Shown: positions 1 to 9,127, counted from the stretch's first letter. The stretch: DNA of 34,303 nt from CAZJNX01 sp964547415 (GCA_964547415.1 CAZJNX010000017.1:1-34303); one strand, 5' to 3'. Notes: generated by a model from the sequence alone, not told the origin. Translations and numbers: made by a program.

Positions 1-190
1 AAGACCGAGCCTCTCCGAGGGCCGGCGCTCCTACACCACGCCATGGGGCACTATCGCGCCTTTCGCCGTCGGTCGCGCCTCAGGGGAAGGTTCGGACCCG
101 TGGTCGCCGTCGGCGCGGCGTGAGCGGTGCGGGCGGTCGGGGGACCATCGCGGGACGGCGCGCCCGGCCCGTCCGACCGGAAGGAGCCGC

Positions 191-3100
191 TCAGAAACGG
201 CCCGACGAGGCCCGCACGGTGCGACCGAGGAGGTCCTGTCCGAAGGTCTTGCCGTCGGCGCTGGCGGCCGCGAGATAACGCACCGTCTGGGACCAGCCGA
301 GCGGGCGGGCGATGTGGAAGCCCTGGGCGAAGTCACAGCCGTTGACCCGCAGGAACCGCAGCTGATCCTCGTTCTCTATCCCTTCGGCGACCACGTCCAT
401 CCCGAGGCTGTGGCCGAGGTTGATGACGGTACGCACGATGACCGCGTCCTCCGGGTCGCCGCCGATGTCGCGCACGAAGCCCTGGTCGATCTTCAGCCGG
501 TCGACCGGGAAACGCTTCAGGTTGGTGAGGGAGGCGTAGCCGGTGCCGAAGTCGTCGAGGGCGAGGGAGACGCCGAGGGTGTGGAGGGCGCGCAGGCTGT
601 CCTCGATCCGGGCGACCGACCGGTCGAGGAGAACCGTCTCCGTCACCTCGAGTTCGAGGCGCCACGGCTCGAGCCGGAAGCGGGCGAGCAGGTCCCGGAC
701 CATGGGCACGAACTCGTCGGACTTCAGCTGCCCGGCGCTGACGTTGACGGCCACGGTCCCCGGGTCGAGGCTCTTGTCGAGGAGGGTGCGCAATCCGCCG
801 AGCGCCTTCAGCAGAACGGCGTTGCCGACCGGCAGGATCAGCCCGGTCTCCTCGGCGATGGGGACGAACTCCCGCGGCCCAGCCGCCTCCGCCCCGCTGC
901 CCCAGCGCACGAGCGCCTCGAAGCCGCGGTGGCGCCCGTCCGGGATCGCGACCTGGGGCTGCAGGACGATGGACAACTCGTCCCGCGCGATCGCCAGGCG
1001 CAGGCTGTCCACGATGGCGGAGCGGCGGTCGAGCTGCTCGCGGATGGTCGGGTCGAAGAAGGACCAGCGGGCGCGCCCACGGCGCTTCGATTCGTAAAGG
1101 GCGATGTCGGCGTTCTTGAAGAGGGTGCGGGCATCGCCCCCGTCGGCGGGAAAGAGGGCGACGCCGATGGAGAAGTTGGGCACGATCCGCCGGCCCAGGA
1201 TGTCGATGGGCGCCGACAGGCGCCGCTGGATCGCCTCGATGGCTCCGGCGTAGCCGCCCTCCGCGGCGCCGCCCTCCATCACCGCGGCGAACTCGTCGCC
1301 TCCGAGGCGGGCGACGAGGCTCACCTGCGCGGAGGCGGCTGCCAGCCGGTCGGCAACCTCCCGCAGAACCGCATCGCCGACGTCGTGGCCGAGGGTGTCG
1401 TTGATCTCCTTGAAATGGTCCATGTCGAACAGGAGGAGCGCGCCGGCCTTGCGGGCCCCGTCCCCGTCCGCCCGAGCGCTCGCCCGGGCGAGGGCGTCGA
1501 GCCGGTCGAACAGGACGGCGCGGTTGGCAAGGCCCGTCAGGACGTCCCGCTCGGCATGGCGCTTCAGCTGCGTCTCCACCGCCTTCAGCTTGGTGACGTC
1601 GGTGCGCACGCCGATGGTGAAGCCGCTCCGCGACAGCCGCTCGCGCACCTGGACCCATCGGCCGCCCGGCAGGCGCAGGGTATAGCTCCCCCCCGGGTCC
1701 CGGTGCGCGGCGAGGTTGGTCGCCACGAAGACCTCCCGCTCCTGCGGGGTCGCTCCCGCATCCGGGTACTGGCCGCCCTCGAGGCCGGCGCGCAGGATGT
1801 CCTCGTAGCGGGCGCCGATGCGGATGGCCTCCCGGGAGGCCTCGAAGGTGCGGGCGTAGGCGGCGTTGAAGATGGCGAGCCGATCCTCCCGGTCGAAGGC
1901 GGCGACCGCGTCCGGCAGGGTCTCGAGGACGTCTCGCAGGAGCGCTTCGCGCTCGGCGAGGCGGCGGGCCGTGCGGCGCAAGGCGCCGACGTCGGCGAAG
2001 GCGATCACGAGGTCCGCGCCACCGCACGGGCGCACGGTCATGGCGAGCGTCGCTGGCAGGCCATCGGTGCCGGCCGGCGCCGGCACCTCGACCGAGCGGG
2101 GGCCGGCGGCGGCAAGGGCCGCGGCGCACTGGGTGACGATCGCCGTGCCCAGACCGTCCGCCTGGCCGTCGAGACTGGCGCCCACGACCTCCTCCCGGCC
2201 GCGGCCGAGGAGCGCGAGGGCGGCCGCGTTGGCGTCCTCCACGACGACGTCGAAGTCCGCATCGTCCGGACCGCGACGGGCACGCACGAGGAGAATGCCG
2301 TCCGACGTGGCGTGGAGGAGGGCAGACTGCACCGCCCCGCGATCCGCCGTGAGCGCGCCGTGATCGGCGGCCGGCGCGCCACGATCGGCGACAGGCGCGG
2401 CGCGACCCGTGGGGGGCGTGCGGCGATCCATGGCCGGAGTGCCGCCCTCGCCGGTCGGGCCGGGCGAGTCCAGCCGGGAGAGGGCCGTGACGCGCAACGC
2501 GGGGCGCCATCCCGCGGCTGGCAGCACGAAGGCGCGGCGCCGCATGGGGCGCGTGGATCCATCCGTGCAGCGGACCGTCACGGTCGGATCACCGCCGCCC
2601 TGCGGCAGGAGCGCCCCCGTCCGGGGCCAGGTCGCCGCAGGACCCTCCGCCGCCGTGGGGCAGGCGTCGGGCGCGGCGGTGTCTCCGTCGTTCGATCCGG
2701 CGGTCGCGTGGCCGCGCGATCCCGCTTTGCCGGCCGCGTTCGGCGAAGGCGCCCGGCTCGACACGGGCGTGTCGGGTTCCGCCGCCACGGGGTCGGCGGG
2801 CCCCGCCGCGATCCGTGGCGGGGGGGACGCTGGCGGCGCTCGCCCCGTCGAGGCCTCGGCCGCCGACGCTCCAACGGGGGACGCCGGACGAGCCCTCGGT
2901 TGCGCGATGGCCGCCCGTCCTTCCGGCGCGGGGGCCGCACAGCCGCCGTGTGTCCCTGCCGCGCGCTCCATCGGATCCCCGCCGGCGGAAGCAGGATCGC
3001 GCGTCGCTGCCCGAAAGGACGCCGCCTCCGCCCCGCCGGCGGCCCGCCCGCCAGCGCGTCCGGCCGGGCTCAGGGCGCTGGCCGGCGCATGGACCGCGCG

Positions 3101-4669
3101 CTGCGACGAACCGGCCGATGGGCGAAGGGTCGAATCCTGATCGAAGCCGGAGGCCTCAGCGGGCGCGTCGTTCGTGGCCGTCACAGCCCGCGCGTGATCG
3201 CCGGAACCGCGATGGGAGCCGTCCCCGCTGGTCGCAGGAGGGCCGGTGCCGTCCGCAACGGCGGGCCCCTGCGGCGCCGGCGGGAAGGCGACACCGATCG
3301 TCGGCGAGGGAACGTCCGCCTTGGACGCAACCGTGGACGCCGACGGGGCCGCGTTCGGAACGCCCGGCACCGGCGCGGTCTCCGCGCATCCCGCGGGGAT
3401 GGACACCGGGGGATCCGCCGCCGCGGACACCGTGGCCGCCGGCGGGGCGGCGTTTGCGACGCCCGGCATCGGCGCGGTCTCCGCGCATCCCGCGGCGACG
3501 ACCGGCGGGGAAACGTCCGCCGCGGGCACCGCGACCGCCGGCGGGGCCGCGTCCGCGACGCCCGGAGCCGGCGCGGTCTCCGCGCATCCCGCGGGCACGG
3601 TCACCGGGGAATCCGCCGCCGCGGACACCGCGGCCGCCGGCGAGGCCGCTTGCGCCACACCCGGCACCGGCGCGGTCTCCGCGGATCCCGCGGCGACGGC
3701 CGGCGGAGAAACGTCCGCCGCGGGCACCGCGACCGCCGGCGGGGCCGCGTCCGCGACGCCCGGAGCCGGCGTGGTCTCCGCGCATTCCGCGGGCACGGTC
3801 GCCGGGGGATCGGCCGCCTCGGACACCGTGGCCGCCGGCGGGGCCGCGTGCGCCACACCGGGCACCGGTGCGGTCTCCGCGCATCCCGCGGGGATGGTCG
3901 TCGGGCGATCCGCCACCGCGGACACCGCGGCCGCCGGAGAAGACGCGTCCACGACGCCCGGCAGCGGCGCGGTCTCCGCGGATTCCGCGGCGATGGCCGG
4001 CGGGGAAACGTCCGCCGCGGACACCGCGGCCGCCGACGGGGCGGCGTCCGCGACGCCGGGTACCGGCGCGGTCTCTGCGCATCCCGCGGGCACGGTCGGC
4101 AAGGGATCCGCCGCCGCGGACGCCGCGGCCGCCGACGGGGCCGCGTCCACGGCGCCCGGAGCCGGCGTGGTCTCCGCGCATCCCGCAGGCACGGTCGCCG
4201 GGAGATCCGCCGCCGCGGACACCGCGGCCGTCGGCGGAGCCGCGTCCGCCACACCCGGCACCGGCGCAGTCTCCGCGCATCCCGCGGAGATGGTCGCCGG
4301 GGGATCCGGCGCCGCGGACGCCGCGGCCGCCGGCGGGGCCCCGTCCGCGACGCCCGGCACCGGGGGCGCCTGCCGGGGATCGACATTGGTGGCCGGCGGG
4401 ACGACATCCGCCGGAGGCGCCCGCCGGGACGGAAGGAGCACGGCGTCGCCGGGCGTGCCGGCGATGAGCCGGCGATAGCCGGAGCTGCGCCAGTACCGGC
4501 CCGGATTCGAGACATCCTCCACCAAGAGGGCGTCGAAGGGATGGGCGAACAGTCGCTCGGCGAGGGCCGGGTGGTCCCGCAACGCGTCGAACAGCGCGCG
4601 CGCCAAGGCCGCATCCTCCTGTGGGACGTCGCCAGCGGTCGGTCCGCGATCGTGGTCCACGTCAGCCAT
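191..4669 (-). CDS. PAS-PAS-GGDEF-EAL c-di-GMP turnover protein with long Ala/Pro repeat region
   Basis: About 1492 residues. From the N-terminus: a short helical Ala/Leu/Asp-rich segment (about 1-75), a roughly 700-residue Ala/Pro-rich low-complexity region that includes the 33-residue repeats (about 98-446), a PAS-like region (about 780-890), a PAS_7-type PAS domain (about 905-1030), GGDEF (motif GGDEF near residue 1123) and EAL (motif EALVRW near 1251). The EAL residues look complete: NVSAGQ, ELEVTET, DDFGTGYASL, LKID and AEGIE are all present, so phosphodiesterase activity is expected. The GGDEF signature is intact, but the inhibitory RxxD site expected five residues before it reads AQVS. 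No transmembrane segment is evident, so a cytoplasmic protein is likely. The start at 4669 was chosen because the sequence before it does not look like protein; an upstream in-frame ATG at 4888 is possible. Monocistronic, divergent from the TRAP operon. The domain calls are firm; the net activity is not known. Confidence 0.9.
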   Translation of the reverse strand: MADVDHDRGPTAGDVPQEDAALARALFDALRDHPALAERLFAHPFDALLVEDVSNPGRYWRSSGYRRLIAGTPGDAVLLPSRRAPPADVVPPATNVDPRQAPPVPGVADGAPPAAAASAAPDPPATISAGCAETAPVPGVADAAPPTAAVSAAADLPATVPAGCAETTPAPGAVDAAPSAAAASAAADPLPTVPAGCAETAPVPGVADAAPSAAAVSAADVSPPAIAAESAETAPLPGVVDASSPAAAVSAVADRPTTIPAGCAETAPVPGVAHAAPPAATVSEAADPPATVPAECAETTPAPGVADAAPPAVAVPAADVSPPAVAAGSAETAPVPGVAQAASPAAAVSAAADSPVTVPAGCAETAPAPGVADAAPPAVAVPAADVSPPVVAAGCAETAPMPGVANAAPPAATVSAAADPPVSIPAGCAETAPVPGVPNAAPSASTVASKADVPSPTIGVAFPPAPQGPAVADGTGPPATSGDGSHRGSGDHARAVTATNDAPAEASGFDQDSTLRPSAGSSQRAVHAPASALSPAGRAGGRAAGGAEAASFRAATRDPASAGGDPMERAAGTHGGCAAPAPEGRAAIAQPRARPASPVGASAAEASTGRAPPASPPPRIAAGPADPVAAEPDTPVSSRAPSPNAAGKAGSRGHATAGSNDGDTAAPDACPTAAEGPAATWPRTGALLPQGGGDPTVTVRCTDGSTRPMRRRAFVLPAAGWRPALRVTALSRLDSPGPTGEGGTPAMDRRTPPTGRAAPVADRGAPAADHGALTADRGAVQSALLHATSDGILLVRARRGPDDADFDVVVEDANAAALALLGRGREEVVGASLDGQADGLGTAIVTQCAAALAAAGPRSVEVPAPAGTDGLPATLAMTVRPCGGADLVIAFADVGALRRTARRLAEREALLRDVLETLPDAVAAFDREDRLAIFNAAYARTFEASREAIRIGARYEDILRAGLEGGQYPDAGATPQEREVFVATNLAAHRDPGGSYTLRLPGGRWVQVRERLSRSGFTIGVRTDVTKLKAVETQLKRHAERDVLTGLANRAVLFDRLDALARASARADGDGARKAGALLLFDMDHFKEINDTLGHDVGDAVLREVADRLAAASAQVSLVARLGGDEFAAVMEGGAAEGGYAGAIEAIQRRLSAPIDILGRRIVPNFSIGVALFPADGGDARTLFKNADIALYESKRRGRARWSFFDPTIREQLDRRSAIVDSLRLAIARDELSIVLQPQVAIPDGRHRGFEALVRWGSGAEAAGPREFVPIAEETGLILPVGNAVLLKALGGLRTLLDKSLDPGTVAVNVSAGQLKSDEFVPMVRDLLARFRLEPWRLELEVTETVLLDRSVARIEDSLRALHTLGVSLALDDFGTGYASLTNLKRFPVDRLKIDQGFVRDIGGDPEDAVIVRTVINLGHSLGMDVVAEGIENEDQLRFLRVNGCDFAQGFHIARPLGWSQTVRYLAAASADGKTFGQDLLGRTVRASSGRF
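3330..4380 (-). repeat. Tandem repeat of about 99 bp (33 residues), about 10 copies, inside the GGDEF-EAL gene
   Basis: A block resembling ggcgcggtctccgcgcat on the plus strand recurs about every 99 bases (near 3372, 3471, 3570, 3670, 3771, 3869, 3970, 4068, 4167 and 4266). In the protein each unit carries AGCAETAPVPGV followed by an Ala/Pro/Val/Ser stretch ending in a variant of DPPATVP or DVSPPAVAA. About ten units are recognisable, plus a degenerate leading copy; some are 34 residues long. Most units keep one Cys in GCAET. Copies differ at many bases, but two sub-types alternate in places, which suggests duplication of two-unit blocks. The length always stays in frame. Confidence 0.88.
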
Positions 4670-5174
4670 CCGTCCGCCGTCGCAAGTCCCTCGCCAAGCC
4701 ACCTCGAACGGACCCCACACCGTGCGACGGGCGCGGGATCCGGAAGGGCGGGACTTCACGGCCCCGCGGAGCCCGGACCGGTGCGGCCGGGGACGCAACA
4801 CGGGCACGGCGCCGCCTGCAACCAAAGGCAACCGAACAACACCGTCTTCGCACGGAAAGCTTGTCCGGAGCTTGCTCGAACGGCACATGAGCCACGACCC
4901 GGCCTTAAAGCACGTTCCGCGGCGTGCCGCTACTGTACAAGTTCCTCAAAGATACGCAATCAACTGGCGGACGCGCGGGGCCGCGAACGGGCACGATCCT
5001 TGCGAGGCGGCGCTCGACCCGTCGCGGTCGCGGGGGATGGCGCCTCCGGCCGCTTCTGCTACGAAGGGCCGGCGACGGCCCCCGCGGACCGCCACCCGAA
5101 GCCGTCGGCGCGCGGTGGCCACGCACCGCCGGCCCCGCCGACGGCGCAAGACGAAACAGAGAGAGGAACGACAG
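4670..5174. other. Divergent intergenic region between the GGDEF-EAL gene and the TRAP operon
   Basis: About 500 bases with no convincing gene. It should hold promoters for both directions. Two stretches are noticeably less GC-rich than their surroundings, about 4818-4870 and 4895-4975, and are the best places for promoters. A short inverted repeat, GCACG-N8-CGTGC, lies at 4910-4927 and could be an operator, but the arms are only 5 bp. I found no -35/-10 pair I would defend. A Shine-Dalgarno-like GAGAGG near 5159-5165 serves the dctP-type gene. Confidence 0.5.
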
Positions 5175-6143
5175 ATGAAACGGATCGTCATCGCGCTCGC
5201 CGCGAGCGGGCTCGCCTTCGCCGGGCCCGCGCTCGCCCAGACGACCTGGGACATGGCGACGCCCTATCCGGAAGCCGAGTTCCACACCAAGAACATCCGC
5301 GAATTCGTCGAGGACATCTCCGAGGAGACCGGCGGCGAGCTCGAGATCACCGTCCACTCCGGCCAGTCACTCTTCAAGCACCCGGAGATCAAGCGCTCGG
5401 TCCAGACCGGCCTCGTCCCCATGGGCGAGATCCTGATGTCGAACCTCCTGAACGAGAACCCGATCTTCGGGGCCGACGCGATCCCCTTCCTCGCCACCAG
5501 CTACGAGGACGCCGAGGCGCTGTGGCAGGCCCAGCGGCCGATCGTTGAGGAGCTCCTCGCCGAGGACGGCATCCGCATCCTCTACGCCGTGCCGTGGCCG
5601 GGCCAGGGCTACTACACCGCCGCGCCGGTCGAGAGCGTCGCCGACATGGAGGGCATGAAGTTCCGCACCTACAACGCGGCGACCGCCCGCATGGCCGAGC
5701 TCCTCGGCGCCACCCCGACCATCGTGGAGGCAGTGGAGATCCCGCAGGCCTTCTCCACGGGCATCGTCGACGCCATGGTCACCTCCGCGGCCACCGGCGT
5801 GCGCACCAAGGCGTGGGACTTCTCCGACCACTTCTACGACCTGCGCGCCTGGATGCCGAAGAACATCGTCATCGTGAACGAGCGGGCCTTCGGGCGCCTG
5901 CCCGAGGCGCAGCGGCAGGCGATCCTCGAGGCCGCCGCCGAGGCGGAGGAGCGCGGCTGGCAGATGAGCCGGGAGGTCACCGAGACCACCACCGACGAGC
6001 TCGCCGCCAACATGGAGGTGCACGAGCCCTCGCCGGAGTTCCTCGCCGAGGTCCAGGCGATCGGCGCGCAGATGGCCGAGGAGTGGGCCGAGAGCGCCGG
6101 CGAGAACGGCGAGACCGTGCTCGAGGCCCTCGGCAAGCAGTAA
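5175..6143 (+). CDS. TRAP transporter substrate-binding protein, DctP family
   Basis: 322 residues, the usual length for a DctP-type extracytoplasmic solute receptor. It delivers a ligand, usually an organic acid, to the DctQ/DctM membrane pair. A Sec signal peptide is visible (MKRIVIALAASGLAFAG, cleavage after ALA near residue 22). The mature protein opens with the family pattern WDMATPYPEAEFHTKN and has the FRTYNA segment, whose Arg normally binds the ligand carboxylate, followed by EIPQAFSTGIVDAM. The ATG at 5175 is preceded by a purine-rich GAGAGGAACGACAG and begins the signal peptide. The gene is first in the TRAP operon; a 321-base gap with a hairpin separates it from dctQ. The substrate cannot be read from sequence; an organic acid is typical of the family. 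Confidence 0.93.
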   Translation: MKRIVIALAASGLAFAGPALAQTTWDMATPYPEAEFHTKNIREFVEDISEETGGELEITVHSGQSLFKHPEIKRSVQTGLVPMGEILMSNLLNENPIFGADAIPFLATSYEDAEALWQAQRPIVEELLAEDGIRILYAVPWPGQGYYTAAPVESVADMEGMKFRTYNAATARMAELLGATPTIVEAVEIPQAFSTGIVDAMVTSAATGVRTKAWDFSDHFYDLRAWMPKNIVIVNERAFGRLPEAQRQAILEAAAEAEERGWQMSREVTETTTDELAANMEVHEPSPEFLAEVQAIGAQMAEEWAESAGENGETVLEALGKQ

Positions 6144-6464
6144 GGGATCGCGGCGGGGACGGGCGGACCAGCACCGCCCGCCCCTCGCCGTGGGCGGCCA
6201 GCCGGGCCTCCCTCGCCGCCGGTCGATCGGCCTGCCTTTTCGCCGCAGGGACCGCCAGACGGTGCCGGCCGCCGGGCGCGGAAACGGCCGATCCGTCGAA
6301 GCGATCGGTCACGGACGCCGCGCCGGACGCGGCGCGCGGCGGGTGCGCCCGCCCGATCCGGCCCCGGCCCGCGCCGACGCCCCGCCCGCGCCCGAGCCGG
6401 CCGCGGGCGGACCGACCTCGCGGCCGCCACGGCCGCCCCCCCAACACGCCGGAGACACGAGCCC
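6144..6464 (+). other. Gap between TRAP binding-protein and membrane-subunit genes, with hairpin
   Basis: 321 extremely GC-rich bases without a credible gene. Just after the binding-protein stop is a perfect hairpin, CGGGCGG (6160-6166), loop ACCAGCA, CCGCCCG (6174-6180), without a T-run. Binding-protein genes are often expressed more strongly than their membrane partners, and such a hairpin can stabilise the upstream message or partly terminate it; that role is inferred. The gap ends with GGAGA at 6451-6455, the ribosome binding site for the GTG start at 6465. Confidence 0.45.
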
Positions 6465-6992
6465 GTGCAGCGCATCCTCGACCGGATCTTCCTCGCCGGC
6501 GGCGTGCTGTCCGGCATCTTCCTCGTGATGATCGCCGTCCTCGTCGTCGCCCAGATCGTCACGCGCCTCATGGGCACCATGATCCCGTCCGCGGACGAGT
6601 TCGCCGGCTACTGCCTGTCGGCCGCCTCGTTCCTCGGCCTCGCCTACGCCTTCCGGCACGGTGCCCACATCCGCGTCACCCTGCTCGTCGCGGCAGCAGG
6701 CGGACGGGTGCGCTGGGCCATGAACATCATCGCCCTCGCCGTCTCGACCCTCATGGTCGCCTACTTCACCTGGTACGTCCTCGTGATGGTGTGGGAGAGC
6801 TACGTCTTCGGCGACGTGACCGCCGGGCTCGTGCCGATCCCCCTGTGGTGGCCGCAGACGGGGATGGCGGCGGGCCTCGTCCTGTTCACGGTCGCCCTCC
6901 TCGAGCTCCTCGTGCGCCTCGTCCGCACCGGCCCCGCCTTCGAGGACCCGGCGATCTCGCCGGAGGGCGCCGAGTCCGTCGACGAGCTCTGA
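6465..6992 (+). CDS. TRAP transporter small permease subunit, DctQ family
   Basis: 175 residues with four hydrophobic segments (about 8-30, 45-65, 85-110 and 125-150), the normal topology and size for the small membrane subunit of a TRAP transporter. Family features include the segment MGTMIPSADEFAGYCLSA, a conserved acidic residue in the second helix region, and the following AYAFRHGAHIRVTLL. It starts at GTG 6465, ten bases after GGAGA. It lies 44 bases before the large subunit and should pair with it in the inner membrane. Confidence 0.9.
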   Translation: MQRILDRIFLAGGVLSGIFLVMIAVLVVAQIVTRLMGTMIPSADEFAGYCLSAASFLGLAYAFRHGAHIRVTLLVAAAGGRVRWAMNIIALAVSTLMVAYFTWYVLVMVWESYVFGDVTAGLVPIPLWWPQTGMAAGLVLFTVALLELLVRLVRTGPAFEDPAISPEGAESVDEL

Positions 6993-7036
6993 CCGCCCTC
7001 CCCGACCGCCGCGGCCCGCCCGGAAAGGACAGACCC

Positions 7037-8341
7037 ATGGACGACACGATGATCGGGCTCACCCTCGCGGGCGTCATGCTGGTGCTGCTCGCGGGCGGCA
7101 TCTGGGTGGCGATCAGCCTGATGATCGTCGGCTTCCTCGGGATCTCCCTGTTCACCGGCGCGCCCGCGGGCGCGGTGATGGCGACCACCGTCTGGGGGCA
7201 GAGCTGGTCCTGGGCGCTCACCGCCCTGCCGCTGTTCATCTGGATGGGCGAGATCCTGTTCCGCACGCGCCTTGCGAGCGACATGTTCGCCGGCCTCGCA
7301 CCCTGGCTCCAGGCGCTGCCGGGCCGCCTCCTCCACGTCAACGTCGCCTCGTGCGGGCTGTTCGCGGCCGTCTCCGGGTCGTCGGCGGCGACGACGGCCA
7401 CCATCGGCCGCATCACCATTCCGGAGCTGAAGAAGCGGGCGTACGACGACCGCCTCGCCATCGGCTCCCTCGCGGGCTCGGCGACGCTGGGATTTCTCAT
7501 TCCGCCGTCGATCATCCTGATCGTCTACGGGGTGGCGGCGGACGTCTCCATCTCGCGCCTGTTCATCGCCGGGATCCTGCCCGGCCTCATGCTGATCGCC
7601 CTGTTCATGGGCTACGTGGCGCTTTGGGCGGCGCTCAACCCGAAGCGGATGCCCCCGCCGGAGCCGCGCATCCCGTTCCTGGAGCGCATCCGCGCGACCG
7701 CCGGGCTCTTTCCGATCCTCGGGCTCATGGTGGTGGTGATCGGCTCCATCTACACCGGCATCGCCACGGCGACGGAGGCGGCGGCCGTCGGGGTCGTCGG
7801 CGCCCTCCTCCTGTCGGCGGCGACGGGCTCGCTCTCGCGGGCCTCGTTCGTGGCATCGGTCGCGGGGGCGGTGCGCACCACCGCGATGGTGACGCTGATC
7901 CTCGCGGCCGCCGCCTTCCTGTCGGTCGCCATGGGCTTCACGGGGATCCCGCGCAACCTCGCCGCCTGGGTGGGCTCGCTCGGCCTTTCGAGCTTCGAGC
8001 TCCTGATGGCGCTCACCCTCCTGTTCATCGTCATGGGCTGCTTCCTCGACGGCATCTCCATCGTGGTCCTGACGGCCGCCGTCATCATGCCCATGGTCCA
8101 GCAGGCGGGCATCGACCTCATCTGGTTCGGCGTCTACATGGTCGTCGTCATCGAGATGAGCCAGATCACGCCGCCCGTCGGCATCAACCTGTTCATCCTC
8201 CAGTCGATGACGTCGAAGAACATCCTGTGGGTGGCGGTGGCGGCGCTGCCGTTCTTCGTCCTCCTCATAATCGCCACGGTGCTCCTCATCCTGTTCCCGG
8301 AGATTGCGACCTTCCTGCCCTCGCTCATGACGCGCGGCTGA
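7037..8341 (+). CDS. TRAP transporter large permease subunit, DctM family
   Basis: 434 residues, strongly hydrophobic throughout with roughly a dozen membrane segments. DctM subunits form the sodium-driven channel of TRAP transporters. Family landmarks are MGEILFRTRLASDMFAGLAP, the glycine/serine-rich GLFAAVSGSSAATTATIG, GSATLGFLIPPSIILIVYG, and EMSQITPPVGINLFILQS near the C-terminus. Start ATG 7037 follows GGAAAGGACAG. A GC-rich hairpin just downstream probably marks the end of the transporter message. The three TRAP genes together form a complete transporter; its substrate is unknown. Confidence 0.95.
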   Translation: MDDTMIGLTLAGVMLVLLAGGIWVAISLMIVGFLGISLFTGAPAGAVMATTVWGQSWSWALTALPLFIWMGEILFRTRLASDMFAGLAPWLQALPGRLLHVNVASCGLFAAVSGSSAATTATIGRITIPELKKRAYDDRLAIGSLAGSATLGFLIPPSIILIVYGVAADVSISRLFIAGILPGLMLIALFMGYVALWAALNPKRMPPPEPRIPFLERIRATAGLFPILGLMVVVIGSIYTGIATATEAAAVGVVGALLLSAATGSLSRASFVASVAGAVRTTAMVTLILAAAAFLSVAMGFTGIPRNLAAWVGSLGLSSFELLMALTLLFIVMGCFLDGISIVVLTAAVIMPMVQQAGIDLIWFGVYMVVVIEMSQITPPVGINLFILQSMTSKNILWVAVAALPFFVLLIIATVLLILFPEIATFLPSLMTRG

Positions 8342-8383
8342 GGCCGCCTTGCGCCGGGCGGGCGGACGCCGTTCCCGGCGCGC

Positions 8384-8404
8384 GGCCCGGCCCGCGACCG
8401 GGCC
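8384..8404 (+). terminator. GC-rich hairpin downstream of the TRAP large subunit
   Basis: A perfect 7-bp stem, GGCCCGG and CCGGGCC, encloses the loop CCCGCGA. It is followed by TTCACC, so the T-run is weak. It may terminate or attenuate the TRAP message before the DUF502 gene. Confidence 0.4.
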
Positions 8405-8443
8405 TTCACCAGAAACGAGACGCGACAACCACCGGCGGGCCGA

Positions 8444-9127
8444 ATGACGATCCTGCGCACCATCTTCACCGGGCTCCTCGCCATCCTGCCGATCGCGCTC
8501 ACCATTGCGATCATCTCCTGGGTGGCGACCTTCGTCGGCCGCTGGCTGTCCCGGGACAGCTTCTTCGGGCAGACCCTCGCCCGCATCGGCGGCACCGTCG
8601 TCCACGACGACACCCTCGCCCTCCTCATCGGGGCGGGCATCGTGCTCGCCCTCCTCTACTTCATCGGCCTCATCGTGCAGACGCGGCTCGCCCGGGCCTG
8701 GCGCGCCTTCCTCGACGGGACGGTCGGGCGGCTCCCCCTCGTCGGCACCATCTACAAGACGATCGTGCGCTTCGTGAGCCTCCTCGAAAGCAAGGAGGAC
8801 GTGGACGTGAAGTCCATGAGCCCGGTGTGGTGCTACTTCTCGGACGACCGGCGCACGGCCGTCCTCGGCCTCCTGCCGACGGCCGACCCCATGTTCATCG
8901 AGGGCGAGGAGTACCGCGTCGTCATGGTGCCGACGGCGCCCGTGCCGTTCGGCGGCGGCCTGTTCTTCCTGCCGGCCGACTGGGTTCGGCCCGCCCCCTT
9001 CGGCGTGGAGGGCCTCACCAACATCTACGTGTCCATGGGCGTGACGGCCCCGGACTACCTGAAGCCCCTCGTCGAGGCGGGCGAGCCGGTACTCGTGAAG
9101 CGCGACCCGCCGTCCCACCCGGGCTGA
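8444..9127 (+). CDS. DUF502 family membrane protein
   Basis: 227 residues. The N-terminus has a hydrophobic segment (about 5-28) starting TILRTIFTGLLAILPIALT, and a second at about 62-85, followed by a soluble domain containing PLVGTIYKTIVRF and a GG-containing beta-rich C-terminal part. This order and the spacing of PIALT and YKT segments match the DUF502 family, whose biochemical role is not established. ATG 8444 is the first codon of the hydrophobic segment. It follows the TRAP operon by about 100 bases with a hairpin between, so it may be a separate unit. Confidence 0.85.
   Translation: MTILRTIFTGLLAILPIALTIAIISWVATFVGRWLSRDSFFGQTLARIGGTVVHDDTLALLIGAGIVLALLYFIGLIVQTRLARAWRAFLDGTVGRLPLVGTIYKTIVRFVSLLESKEDVDVKSMSPVWCYFSDDRRTAVLGLLPTADPMFIEGEEYRVVMVPTAPVPFGGGLFFLPADWVRPAPFGVEGLTNIYVSMGVTAPDYLKPLVEAGEPVLVKRDPPSHPG

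Noticed and set aside
1..190. Short open frames at the left end
   Set aside because: Arg/Pro-rich with no domain and no clear ribosome binding site; treated as noncoding 3-prime flank of the GGDEF-EAL gene.
3246..4478. A repetitive Ala/Gly/Thr-rich frame on the plus strand over the repeats
   Set aside because: It is the reverse reading of the 99-base repeats; the regular pattern comes from the repeat, not from a second protein.
4910..4927. GCACG-N8-CGTGC inverted repeat as an operator
   Set aside because: Arms of five bases with an eight-base spacer are expected by chance in GC-rich DNA; kept only as a remark in the intergenic entry.
314..5548. A very long open frame (about 1740 codons) on the plus strand, antisense to the GGDEF-EAL gene
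   Set aside because: It mirrors the codon phase of the real gene. At this GC content the antisense frame of a coding region rarely meets a stop. Its translation is Arg/Gly/Val-rich and has no known domain.
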